Positions 44,894 through 54,831 of a stretch of 64,000 bases of DNA are shown in pieces. Below the pieces are notes generated by a model, which was given only the letters and a program-made list of their open reading frames with translations, ran no database searches and was not told the origin of the DNA. This DNA is from Flammula alnicola (Eukaryota > Basidiomycota > Agaricomycetes > Agaricales > Strophariaceae). The number at the start of each line of letters is the position of its first letter. The first letter of the stretch is position 1. Where the stretch lies: positions 62,001 to 126,000 of the forward strand of contig JADNRV010000132.1 of the NCBI GenBank assembly GCA_015499995.1, read 5' to 3'. Made by a program: the position numbers and the translations under genes.

Positions 44894-46542
44894 ATGTCGC
44901 ACTCCATATTACGCTCCCCGCCGAAAAGGCAAGAGAATCCACCATTCGTACCGTCTCCTAGATGGCTCTCGGAATCACCTGCCCGTACAGCAAGTCAAGG
45001 AACGCCCTCAACAAGCATCAATTACGCTGGCCAGCCATTCTCTCCTCCCACACATGCGCCATCGTTCTCTCGAGAGCTAAAGTCCCCAATACCTCCTCCA
45101 CCTGCCAATCTCTATCAAGGGAATGCCTCAGCATTCAACGTGGACCCAGGTATACCATTTCTAGCCACTGCTGGACCCACCGATGGGGGATCTTCGCACA
45201 CCGGATCCGTTAGAGATGAATCGCCACGCGAGAAGAATTTTGTCGGAGGTTTCGTCACAGGAATCAAAAAGGCTGTGAGGAGATCTCTCCGGGAGAGTGC
45301 AAAGGATCGGCCGGCACAGACGGACATCTACACCCAACCCCCTCAATTTCGGGACTCCGGCTACGGTTCTTCTACTCCCCAACTCGTCGCCCCACCTCCA
45401 ATTCCCCCGGCATCTTTCCCTGGATACTACCAGCGTCCTCCTTCGTCCCATCGTGCCCATGATTCTCCGCGAGCTCCTTCAGAGACGCTCCTGGGCGACC
45501 ATGAAGGCGAGAAGGGTGAGAGAGGTGACAACACGGTCGTTGGTCACCAAGAGATCCGTTCTCCCGAAGCAATCATGAGCCCCGTCTCTGCCGATCCGGA
45601 GTTTGGCTCTGACTACGCGCAAATGGAAGCTCCAACGCCTCCCCCAAGTGACGTCTCTCTCAACACCTACTTGCAACGCGCCCGCAAATTTGTCCAAGGC
45701 GTTTCCAACCTCCCATGGGTCGCCAAAGAGCGCGTAACCGCCGATTACTACCCGGAAAGGACTCGTCGGCGCGACGAACCGAAACATCACCCAGCGATCG
45801 CGTGGCATAGCCAAAACTACAGTCGCACCAACTACCGACTATCCGTCGGCACCCCTGCGCCGGATAGCGACGCCGGCACCTACTCGGAGAACTCGACTCC
45901 CGTAGCGAACCTCCTCATCACACCCCAAAGAGGATCCTACGCTGCCATGAACCTAGACGAAGAATTCGAAAACCCAAACACTCCACTTCCTCCGCAGCTG
46001 GGCGAGTTCACTCCTCGGTCGGAGCGAATGCGCGAGCTTCGATAAACGAACCAGGACCTTCTGGGATACCGCCAGCCGCCGACGACCCTGCCGCGCTATG
46101 GGCGGGGGCGACCTCCATGGCGAACCATCCTCCTATGGGAATGTGGCAACAAGAACAATACCGCCAGCCCACGTACACCTCTCCGCGTACCCCCGCCCAG
46201 CGCCGCCGCGGGACCTCACAGCCCGCCGCGTACACGCCCCCTACTCCAACTCGTCCCTCATCCCAGGCGGGAGGGCGCACAAACCGCCCCCATAGCGGTG
46301 CCCGAACCCCAGCGCGCGCCGGGTCTGCCCGTGCATCGCCGTCCCAGGCCCCTTATCTGGCAACGGCCAATGCAGGTGGTGGTTGGGAAGAATACCCACC
46401 GGAGAGGGGCGGGTACGTGCCGTATGAGTTCTCGGAGCATTATTATGGGGATAAGTACGGGCCTGGGATACACCCCGCGCGCCCGCCGCTGGCGCCTGTT
46501 GCGTCGAGTGCGCCGTCGCCTGCATCGCCTAGGGTGGGTTAG
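44894..46542 (+). CDS. Pro/Ser-rich, mostly disordered protein of unknown function; reading frame broken near 46030
   Basis: The first open frame (44894-46045, 383 residues, ATG in context ACAATG) is low complexity with two better-ordered segments that may be conserved: FVGGFVTGIKKAVRRSLRES and YLQRARKFVQGVSNLPWVAK, the second followed by DYYPERTRRR. It stops at 46045 (MRELR). The +1 frame then reads on without a stop to 46542 with the same composition (PSGIPPAADDPAALW, TYTSPRTPAQRRRG, a Tyr/Gly-rich stretch EHYYGDKYGPG and a Pro/Ala/Ser end). No GT-AG intron restores the frame, so either a one-base indel separates two halves of one ~550-residue protein or the gene ends at 46045. Function not recognised. 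Confidence 0.65.
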
Positions 46543-46915
46543 TTTGGTGTCGATTGTTGTACACTAGTATCTGGATCTGCGCCTGTGCTCGTATAACGCT
46601 ATGTGTATCATAAACTTAGACACCTCAAGCTCGGCGCTCGTCAGCCAGCTTTCTTTCTTGGTTCTTGCATTTCTGTATATTAGCTCGTCGAAATTGTATG
46701 ACTCTGTCGCCTTTTGCAGGATCGTGATGGATAAACGTAAACTCAGATATGGCTTGCAGTATGTGTTAGAACGAGAGCTTCAGGAATAATTTTTATAATT
46801 CAATCGTTAGACATGTAAAGAAAAAGGGAAATGCAGGTCAACCAGTGATTGTGTATAGAAATGATTATAAATACAGCAAGAGTCAAGACGAGAAATTGAT
46901 TGATGATTCCTCCTT
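46543..46915. other. Intergenic, convergent 3' ends
   Basis: Between the Pro/Ser-rich gene and the AA9 gene; A/T-rich 3'-UTR-like sequence only. Confidence 0.6.
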
Positions 46916-47975
46916 CTAATAGTGTACGTTTCCCTGGAATGTCATGCGGCGCATGATCCTGCTAGCCTGGTGCGGACGGCGAGCGTTGAGATGTGTGGCT
47001 TGAGTAGCAGCTGGCATCATTCCGCTGCACGGGCCTGCCATGGTGCTGGTAGTCGCCGTGCCATTTCCCGCCGTGCTGTTCACTGCCGTGCCATTCACCG
47101 TCCCGTTCACCGCTGTGCCATTGACAAGAGTGGCAATAGCAGGTCCCGGGAAAACATACTTCGCCGAGGGGTTGAACACGTTGGGGTCGAAGATCCCAGG
47201 GTCGGCGTCCTTGTAGGCCCCAGGGATACTGACGAGATCGCTGGCTTTGGGTACGCCAGTCTGGTTGCCGCCGACGCGGAGCTGGGCGCATGAGGGGTAG
47301 AATTCGGCGCCGCCAAGGGAGGTGGCGAGGTGCAAGGCGATGATCTCGTGGCGGATGAGGTAGTTTCCTGCGGCGAGGGTGGGTGGGATTTGGGCAGAGG
47401 CTTTACCCCCGGTCACTGATTAAATGATTAAATGTAAGTAAAGCATAAGGAGGATATACAGAAGGTCGCGAGCGGTTACTTACTGAGATCCTGCTGGGCC
47501 CAAATTGCGCTGTTAGCTTTCCTGCCAATTTGCTGAATTTTGAACCATTTAGCGTTGGTGATGTTAAACTTATCGCAGGTCGCGTTCGCGCCACAGGACG
47601 CCATGTAAGTGAGCATCGGTCCGGTGTTGTGGGGCCACTAAACAATTAACAGGTTAAGAACGGATGAATGAACAGAAAAATAAAACGTACATTGCCCAAA
47701 TCCCCACCTTTCCAATCAAAGGTAACATTGTCGCTAGGGTTTGCATCCGCCACAAGAGAACCTGCAGACGAGTTGGGTCCGCAAGTGAGGGCGGGGTTGT
47801 TGGCACCTTTGTTAGGGAAGGAGGTGCTGATTTGGCGGATGACGCTGGGGGCTTTCTTTCCGTTAGGAATGTTTCCCGAAAAGGGCTTCCCATTGATCGT
47901 CATGGTGCCCACGAAGCCGTGTGCAGAGACACAGGCGACAGTCAGGAGAGGGAGGAAAACGGAGATGACTTTCAT
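46916..47975 (-). CDS. AA9 lytic polysaccharide monooxygenase (former GH61), secreted, three exons
   Basis: 312-residue precursor: exons 47691-47975, 47484-47637 and 46916-47415; both introns GT-AG, phase closes. An 18-residue signal peptide ends VSA and exposes His19 as mature residue 1 (HGFVGTM), the first ligand of the copper 'histidine brace'; His98 (WPHNTGPM) is the second and Tyr186 (GAEFYPSC) the axial residue, with His169 nearby. It oxidatively cleaves cellulose or hemicellulose outside the cell. The second-sphere position before the axial Tyr is Glu rather than the commoner Gln. No CBM1 is present; instead there is an Asn-Gly-Thr repeat linker (VNGTAVNGTVNGTAVNSTAG) with N-glycosylation sequons and a basic tail. 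Divergent from the GH28 gene. Confidence 0.94.
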
Positions 47976-48932
47976 GGTTGTTGGTTGGGATGTTAGGGTG
48001 GTTATGTGGAATATGAAGGAGAGGATGGGCAAATAGTTTAGATCGCTCAGCGATTTGGACTGGATAGCAGTTATCAAAGATACAGAGAGTGAAACACGCA
48101 GACGAGTGGAGGGCTGATGAAAAATTACCGCTAAAATCTTCCAGCTTTATAGTCGAGGGTCGGGGCCACCGCCAGTGGCCCATGGTCAAAGATACGTTCT
48201 GTTTGATTGCACCGCCTATTGGATTCGAAACCCTTTTCGGATTTGGAAAAACAAGTGCCACTCGTCTTCGTCAATTGGAGTTGCCTTTTCCGGATGTGGG
48301 ACCCAGCACCAAGAACGGCATGTTTCATTGTCCGCTTCGCCGCTTATTTGGCGACGCATGAGATTCTTCCGGATGGCTTTTTAAGACCCGTGTAGTGGTC
48401 ATTGCATAGCTCAAGAGCTCGACACGTTCGCGCCCCGAGTCCAAAGGGAAAGCTTGAAGTTGCTTTGCGACGAGAAATTAAAGCTCTGCCGGGAATTGGC
48501 AGGGCATTTACGTTTCTGAGGGATGACTAGACGGATTCGTCGTACATCGTCATCTATACTTGTAGAAGCTGAGTGTCGCCCTTGGAAAATGCATTGGGCG
48601 AATCTTGGGTGAATCATGAAGGGACTTTACAAGGAATTTGTGAGTTACGTAAGGGATCAGATTCTCAGAAGCGGTTGACAGAAATATCGCACCGGACGGG
48701 CCGACGCCACCCACCTTCGCGTGACGGAACGGCGCGTTGGTGCACGCGATTTTCTTTCTTACCGACGTCCATCATGACCCCGACTTACTGCATGCCCTTC
48801 TGTCACATGTGCTGGAAGCATGGACAGTACTTTTTTGCTGTCATGAAGAGAGTTCTATGATGAGAAGCCGGAATCTTCTTAAATAACTTGACCCCAAGAA
48901 TTGCTTGCCACCGTGTCTTCATCATCTCGCCC
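47976..48932. promoter_or_regulatory. Divergent promoter region between AA9 and GH28 genes
   Basis: 957 bp shared by two secreted wall-degrading enzymes. A minus-strand TATA-like CTATAAAG (48145-48152) lies 170 bp upstream of the AA9 start. No clear element was assigned to the GH28 gene. Confidence 0.45.
48145..48152 (-). promoter_or_regulatory. TATA box of the AA9 gene
   Basis: CTATAAAG read on the minus strand, 170 bp upstream of the AA9 ATG. Confidence 0.5.
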
Positions 48933-51308
48933 ATGGCATCGTTCTACACAACTTTCGGTTTCTTTTTTGCAAGCTTACAGCTTGTGAATGCATGGAGCAC
49001 ATTTACGGTACCACACATATCTGGACAAGATGATACTCCGGCATTGCTCGCTGCTCTCCCAAGCTTCGCGTCAAATTCGACCATTTTGTTCAAAGAGGGT
49101 GTCACGTATAACATCTTTACGCCTATCAAGTTTCCAGCATTGAACAACGTCGAGGTTCGCATTGAAGGAAATTTGACTTATCCGACGGATATTCCAACCA
49201 TACAAGGTACGTGGCGAGTCATTTTAAAAAACCAACACGAATTTAATTCTGGTCTTCCATCGTGTCCAGCAATTGTTGGTTCTTCGGTAGGTCCTCGAGC
49301 GACAATTTCGACACCTGACCGCTTATATTATCCCATAAAAGTCGTTTCCAGGAGCTTGGTAACCCCCATTCTTTTAGTCTTTGAGCTTCCTCTGAGCTAG
49401 GTCTAGGTTTTCATTCACCGGTGGGACCAACGTCACTTTGCGAGGCTCATTAAACCCGAAATGGGGCTGGGTCGACGGTCATGGACAAGCGGTGATAATT
49501 CTTTGGCTGCTTGGCATGAAATAAAAACTCATTTTCCTTTATCAGTGGTGGGATGCACAGCAGCAAGTTAACCGTCCGCATGGCTGGGCTTTTAGCAAAA
49601 TCACCAACGGTGTGATTCGCGATATGAAACTTTGGAAAGTGAGTTTCAATAACGCATTCAAGTTTGCATGTTCTCTTCCTTTATCTAATATTGCGTCTTC
49701 TTAGCCTATTGGATGGAATTTCGCAACCAGTGGCTCGACCAATCTTCATGCGTTCAATAATAAAATTGTGGCCGTGTCAGACACAGGGGTAGGTTCTCCG
49801 TCCAATTTGTTATCATTCCGTTGTGCTTATAAGGTTATCAGTCGTTCCCGTTCAACACGTAAGTGCACACGCTGAGGTTTTCAGTGCCCCATTTCACGAT
49901 TCTCACTATCCGAAACTTCTTCGTTGAACCCTACGTTTCAGTGATGGTAAATTTAGGCCCACTCTTTTCTCACGAATCGTTCTGACCAGTGGTCCAGGAT
50001 TTTCTGCTGGCGGGACGAACATGCTCTTTGAGGACAACCATATTCAAAACGGCGATGATTGCTTGACCGTCGGCAGTGGAGCAAAGAATATCCAGTTCAG
50101 GTGTGTCTATTGCGCTGTCCTTTCATCCCCCATGAGTATTTAACTAGATCGTAGGAACACTTATTGTGAAGGCGGTCATGGCTTATCTATCGGCTCTCTC
50201 GGAAAGGGTGGCGCGATAGCTGATGTTCAAGATGTCCTGTGAGTCCGTCGAATTGTTAAACTTGATTGAAAAGCTGAGCTTCGTGATTCCATATGACCAG
50301 GATCGAAAATGTCGTAATGGTGCGTCTGCGATGTGCTCGAACGATCTTCCTTCTGTCTGATTGTCAGCTGGTCAGAATAACACCCTCTACGGAGCGAGGT
50401 TTAAAAGCTGGACGGGCGGAAATGGCCTTGCGCGAAAGTATGCTCGCCACCAGAACGACGTGCTCTGTCTCTGACTGCCAGTTCATTCGCAGCATTACGT
50501 GGAGGAATATCGCCTTCCATGATGTTCCATTCCCTGTAAGTTCGACAGACATTTTTCACTTAGTTTTCCTCTAACAGAGCGATCAGATCTACATCACTCA
50601 AAAGTACGGATTACTTCAATGAAATTTTTCCATGTCGCTTAACTGATACTTGCTGTCATCTTTCTCCAGCTACTGGGATCAAGGAGTAAGTGTAATCACA
50701 GTCCTTTCTCATATGACACCTCATATACTTTCTTTCAGATTGGACCTCGACCGAATACGTCGAGCATAAACAACACCCATATTCAAGACTTGTTATTCCA
50801 AAACTTTGTCGGGGTAGTTAAGGAGTACGTGTCAAGTTTACGTTAAATGTCGCCGCGTTGAGCATTTTATTGTAGTGTTCCTTATGTCGAGGGATCGTGC
50901 GTCAGCGACCCTTGCTGGTGAGTATACTTACTACGTACAACATCTAACTTACCGGTGCTTACGGTTCTTGTTGAAGGTACTTCGTACCTGGCGCGACGGG
51001 GAAAGAAGTTGCTATATTCGATCTTTATCCTAACACCGGTGCGTCTGAAATATCTTTCTGTCTTTATAATTACTACCTGCTGAGCATATTATCCAGCTGT
51101 CAACGTTGTCGCTAAAGACATATTCGCCACGACGCAGAGCCATTCTCCTGTGGCTGTTATGTGTAATTCCACGACGGTACGCTGTGATATCCTCTACGTT
51201 CCTTTAAGTCTAGAAGTCTCAGATTGCGCACAACGTTTTTAGATCTCGACTGACGTAGGATTCAAGTGCTGGGATGGGCCATTCATTCGCACGAAAGCGG
51301 GCTTCTGA
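48933..51308 (+). CDS. GH28 exo-polygalacturonase-like pectinase, secreted, more than ten exons
   Basis: ATG at 48933 (MASFYTTFGFFFASLQL, signal peptide to about residue 20); stop at 51306-51308. Exon 1 is 48933-49206 and exon 2 49270-49286. Later exons give the GH28 signature in order: NTDGF (its first Asp lies in a 5-nt exon, 49942-49946), QNGDDCLTVGS with both catalytic aspartates, GGHGLSIGSLG with the catalytic His, and RFK in place of the usual RIK before SWTGG. The C-terminal part has paired cysteines (EGSCVSDPCW; FKCWDGPF). The fold should be a right-handed beta-helix acting on pectin homogalacturonan or rhamnogalacturonan. The splice between exon 2 and the FSFTGGTNVTL block (about 49287-49410) is unresolved and the Trp usual there is missing in my reading. 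Confidence 0.87.
49942..49946 (+). other. Five-nucleotide microexon in the GH28 gene
   Basis: TGATG between TTTCAG and GTAAAT. With the flanking exon ends AAC-AC and GA-TTT it restores the active-site sequence NTDGF. Retaining the following 51-nt intron would keep the frame but insert 17 residues inside the motif. Confidence 0.7.
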
Positions 51309-51843
51309 TTGTTTCTCCATTGTTACAAATTGAGTTGTCTATTGTAACAGATCTTTCGAGGCGTATATAAGTCGCTTGCTAGGGTTGTCAATGAGAACTC
51401 GGAGTACTTAGTCAGTGCTAACGACCTTTTAAACGACAAGTCGCGGAAGCATAGAAAGAACAGTTTTTTTTAAACTTTATATTCTCTTTTCGATGAGTTA
51501 CATGAGGTAAGGGACGGCCATTTTTACGTGGGCCGAGGCATAGATTTGGCGAGTACCACACTGTTCCACAAACAATATGGACGCTATAGTACATAGTAGG
51601 CAAGGGTCTACGGAAGGTTTCCGAGAGCCCTATTACCTGCAATTCGAAATTTTACTGAGAGATGAATGGGGAATATAATGAAAGCAATCTAATCAGCGAA
51701 TACCATCATTTGAAGTTCCACTAACTTGCTGCACCACCCGGGTGTTGTGTGGATATCGAACGAAAATGACTAAATTTCATTCAGCAGGTGAGAAAAAAGG
51801 ATGTGATGCTTCAAAGATGGCGCCATACTGACCATGAGTGGTT
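51309..51843. other. Intergenic, convergent 3' ends
   Basis: Between the GH28 gene and F-box gene G; nothing recognised. Confidence 0.6.
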
Positions 51844-53316
51844 TTAAGACTTTTGTTCAAAGTGGAATGCTTCCGACAACGCAAGCAGGTTAGCGCCGTC
51901 GGTCCGCATGATTTTGATGTCGATCCCCTCATCGATAAAGTGGCGAATTTGAACGATGGTGTCTTTATCGATGTAGTCATACGACCCATAGTCGGTATCG
52001 TACATGAGCTCCAGGCTAAGACAAGACAATGGTCGACGGTGTGGATTTTGAATTTCGTCCATGGACCCGCACAGCTTCGGAATAAGGCTCCGAGGGAAGG
52101 TTGCGAGTTGAACTCGTTGAGAAAAAGAGATTCTGGTTAGAAGAGGGAGAAAACATTTTTCGTTTTGCGTATGGTCACTTTGAGACATGTGTGAAGTCTT
52201 TGCAAAGTGTTGGAAGAAGTCTTCCAATTGGTCAATTTGATTGAGCCTGAGATTTAAGCTTCTAAGCGCAGGCATCAGCTGACACAGACGAATGAGATCG
52301 CCTTTACGGATTGTTTTGCCGGAAAGATAGAAAGTTTTCAGGGAACAGGACGAGCGTGTTATACATGATGTGATGCCCTCGATTGGCGGAGTATAACCAT
52401 AATTGCATCCAAACTCGACCAAGGAAGGTAGTGCCACTTTGTTGAGCAAATGGTCTGCGGTTACGCGGTCAGTCTGCAGGTGGAGAGTTTGAAGAAGAGG
52501 GTGAATAATGCGATTTTCGGATATCAGATGATCGCCATTCCCAGCACTAACAGAGAACAACTTGCAATGTATCATCTGTGGGGTACTTTGAAGAAGTTCC
52601 AAGCATTCGTCGATCGAGAGGTTGCTGGCCTGCATGTCAGTGATGGCGCTCCATTCGATAACGACTGATTCGAGCGGAAGTCGTGAAATTTCTATCTTTC
52701 TTGGCGTCGGCTTAGGGCCAGCCAACCTGAACCAATCTGAATATGTGGGCCCATAAGGATGTAGTTTGAGCGTTTTGAGTTGGGGGGCACCTCGAGAGTC
52801 GCCGGTGAACATGGATAGCCACGTGGAAGAGCCGCGATATTTCAGGTGCGCCCACCGGGTAGAATGTCGGTTGATGAGCTTGATCAAACGGCGAATGATG
52901 ATAGGGGAGCCATAGTCGTCGGGGTCAAGGTAAAGGTTAAGTAACAAAGGAAGTTGGCCGGATCGACCTATCCATTCCCGCGCTAACTGAATCAGTGAGC
53001 GATGGCTTCTGGGAGTCAGGCGAAGAGGGACAGACGTCCAGAGTTGAGGCGTTGTGAGAGCAATCTCTCGCCACTTTTGACATACAGATGACAGGATTAA
53101 GGGAGCAGATATTGCGGTGCTGGTTTCGTGTTCAAGGTCTTTGTCGACCAGTTCTTCAGGAATACAGTGCAGGAAAATCTCGGATGAAATTTCTGGAGGA
53201 AGTAGTTGAGTAAGGAGGTCATGATGGAGGTTTGTCCGGGGTTTCAGTATCTGACGCTCCCCCTGAATCTCCGAGTCGGCGGGCCGGGTCTCCTTCACTT
53301 TGGCGGTCTGGTCCAT
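51844..53316 (-). CDS. F-box protein (gene G), N-terminus eroded
   Basis: 490 residues from the first in-frame ATG at 53314-53316. It belongs to the A/B group: LLPPEISSEIFLHCIPEE then SSVCQKWREIALTTPQLW (F-box-like), IEISRLPLESVVIEW, the SIDECLELL block and the terminal DKDTIVQIRHFI block. The same frame continues upstream to about 53372 and still shows the family's end of the Cys motif and start of the coiled coil, but worn (CKNFNCDPYRKWVELDIQ, with Tyr where the second Cys of CDPC should be), and then meets a stop (TAA, 53384-53386 on the reverse strand). The Cys motif and original start are therefore lost and translation would have to begin inside the former coiled coil. The F-box and the substrate-binding part are open. 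Confidence 0.8.
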   Translation of the reverse strand: MDQTAKVKETRPADSEIQGERQILKPRTNLHHDLLTQLLPPEISSEIFLHCIPEELVDKDLEHETSTAISAPLILSSVCQKWREIALTTPQLWTSVPLRLTPRSHRSLIQLAREWIGRSGQLPLLLNLYLDPDDYGSPIIIRRLIKLINRHSTRWAHLKYRGSSTWLSMFTGDSRGAPQLKTLKLHPYGPTYSDWFRLAGPKPTPRKIEISRLPLESVVIEWSAITDMQASNLSIDECLELLQSTPQMIHCKLFSVSAGNGDHLISENRIIHPLLQTLHLQTDRVTADHLLNKVALPSLVEFGCNYGYTPPIEGITSCITRSSCSLKTFYLSGKTIRKGDLIRLCQLMPALRSLNLRLNQIDQLEDFFQHFAKTSHMSQSDHTQNEKCFLPLLTRISFSQRVQLATFPRSLIPKLCGSMDEIQNPHRRPLSCLSLELMYDTDYGSYDYIDKDTIVQIRHFIDEGIDIKIMRTDGANLLALSEAFHFEQKS

Positions 53317-53674
53317 CTGGATATCGAGTTCTACCCACTTTCTGTAAGGGTCGCAATTAAAATTTTTGCACGGAGAATAGGTGTCTTAGGCTGCACCTAA
53401 CAGAAGTTACTAACCTGGTAGCAAGTTATGGCTATTGAATAAACTTAGAGAGCGCGATGTTCAGAATTGATGAGTCGCAGTGTCACGACTTACCTCGGTT
53501 CGTCACAGTTCGTCACACAGAATGTTACGCTGGCGTGACACCATTATAGTGACACCGTGATTATAATGTCATTGTCAAAGCATCTCAGCCTTCAACCACG
53601 TACTATTAGGACCAGTCACCATAGCCCTTAAACCTATCAACCCAAAATTCGAACTTATTCGAAATGGAAGCGCC
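53317..53674. other. Divergent intergenic region
   Basis: Contains the eroded 5' part of F-box gene G (to about 53400), a short repeated GTGACAC/GTCACA motif cluster (53478-53555) and the promoter side of the RWD gene. Confidence 0.5.
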
Positions 53675-54602
53675 ATGAATCAAGAATTAATTAGACAACA
53701 ACTCCAAGAGCTTCAACTTATCCAGTGCTCTATTCTTCCAACGGAACGCTTTATATTTCTCGACAATTCTATGTCATGGAAGGTGGCCATGGAGGAATAT
53801 GCCGAAGATCCGATTGGGAACTTCAATTCCTTGGAATGTCCTCCTTTTTTGGGCATCCGAGTCGACGGCGCAAAGATATGGTTCGAAATCAGGATGGCTC
53901 AGGGAGGTGACGCTGGTTCTGACGTTGTTTCAAAACCTTCCATCTCGGTCAAGGGAGAAGATATATCGCGGGCAGAGCAAGAGAGATGGAAAGCTCTTGT
54001 AGCTGACAAGATGGAGGAAATATCAGATTCAGAGTACGTCACGAAGTATTATTTGTGTATTAATTTCGCATTTCTCATTCTTCAATCCAGATTCCCAGTG
54101 TATCAGCTCATTTCTCTATACCTTCTCCCTTTGTTGCACGAAAGAGGTTCAATCGCAATCTAACGCGGAATCGCGTAGACTTGAACTCCAATCGACTCGC
54201 AGTTCAACCCAGGCTCGTGAAAATGAACCTTTCCACGTCTTGTTCACTTCCCACCACCTGATATCTCCAAATAAACGGCGTTCACTTCAACAATGGTCCT
54301 CTTCTTTGTCGCTCACCGGATTCGCGAAAGTTGGCTACCCAGGTGTTATCTACGCCAAAGGCGAACGCGCAAGCATTGAAGAGTTCGTGGACAACGTGAA
54401 AGCGATGCAGTGGTTGGCCTTGAAGGTCAGGTTCGTGGAACCTCTGCCAGCACGAGGAAGCACGCCAGCTGCTCCCGGCGAACCAAGGACGTGGAAGGAG
54501 CTTCAAAAGGTCGGGGAGGTGGTTGAGGAGATGAGGAGGATTGGACGAGAAGAATATATCATTGAGATGGGCATAGGAAGTGCTGGAATAAATTCCAAGT
54601 AA
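53675..54602 (+). CDS. RWD domain / DUF1115 (Prp3 C-terminal-like) protein, RWDD2-type, one frame break
   Basis: ATG at 53675; intron 54034-54090 (57 nt, GT-AG). The N-terminal ~120 residues are an RWD domain (ECPPFLGIRVDGAK near the middle, FPVYQLISLYLLPLLHE after the intron). The C-terminal part is the DUF1115/Prp3_C domain (HHLISPNKRRSLQQWSSSL then SLTGFAKVGYPGVIYAKG). The two are joined by a Ser/Gln-rich linker that is read in a different frame. Skipping one A of the AAA at 54141-54143 joins LLHE to EVQSQSNAESRRLELQ and into the conserved domain without a stop, and no GT-AG intron does so. This is either a one-base insertion or an assembly error. RWDD2-type proteins are conserved in eukaryotes; their role is poorly defined. 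Confidence 0.78.
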
Positions 54603-54831
54603 CTCCTTGTCATCTTCGTGAAGTGCATCCTCCATCGCAGCACTAGCTCTCGATCGTTTCGATTCAGAACTCGCAACATCCTCTTTTTTGTCGACCGGTA
54701 TCGAGCGGGCCGGATGTTCCGATATCGCAATCGCGACTGCCACCGGTTCATTTCTCAACATAACTTCTTGGTCTTCCCCTTCATCTTTTCCTCCAATCTT
54801 CGTTCCTGTCTACTCCTCTTTCCTGTCTACA

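Noticed and set aside
45115..45460. Antisense open frames in the Pro/Ser-rich gene
   Set aside because: Long antisense frames are expected opposite GC-rich coding sequence; no independent support.
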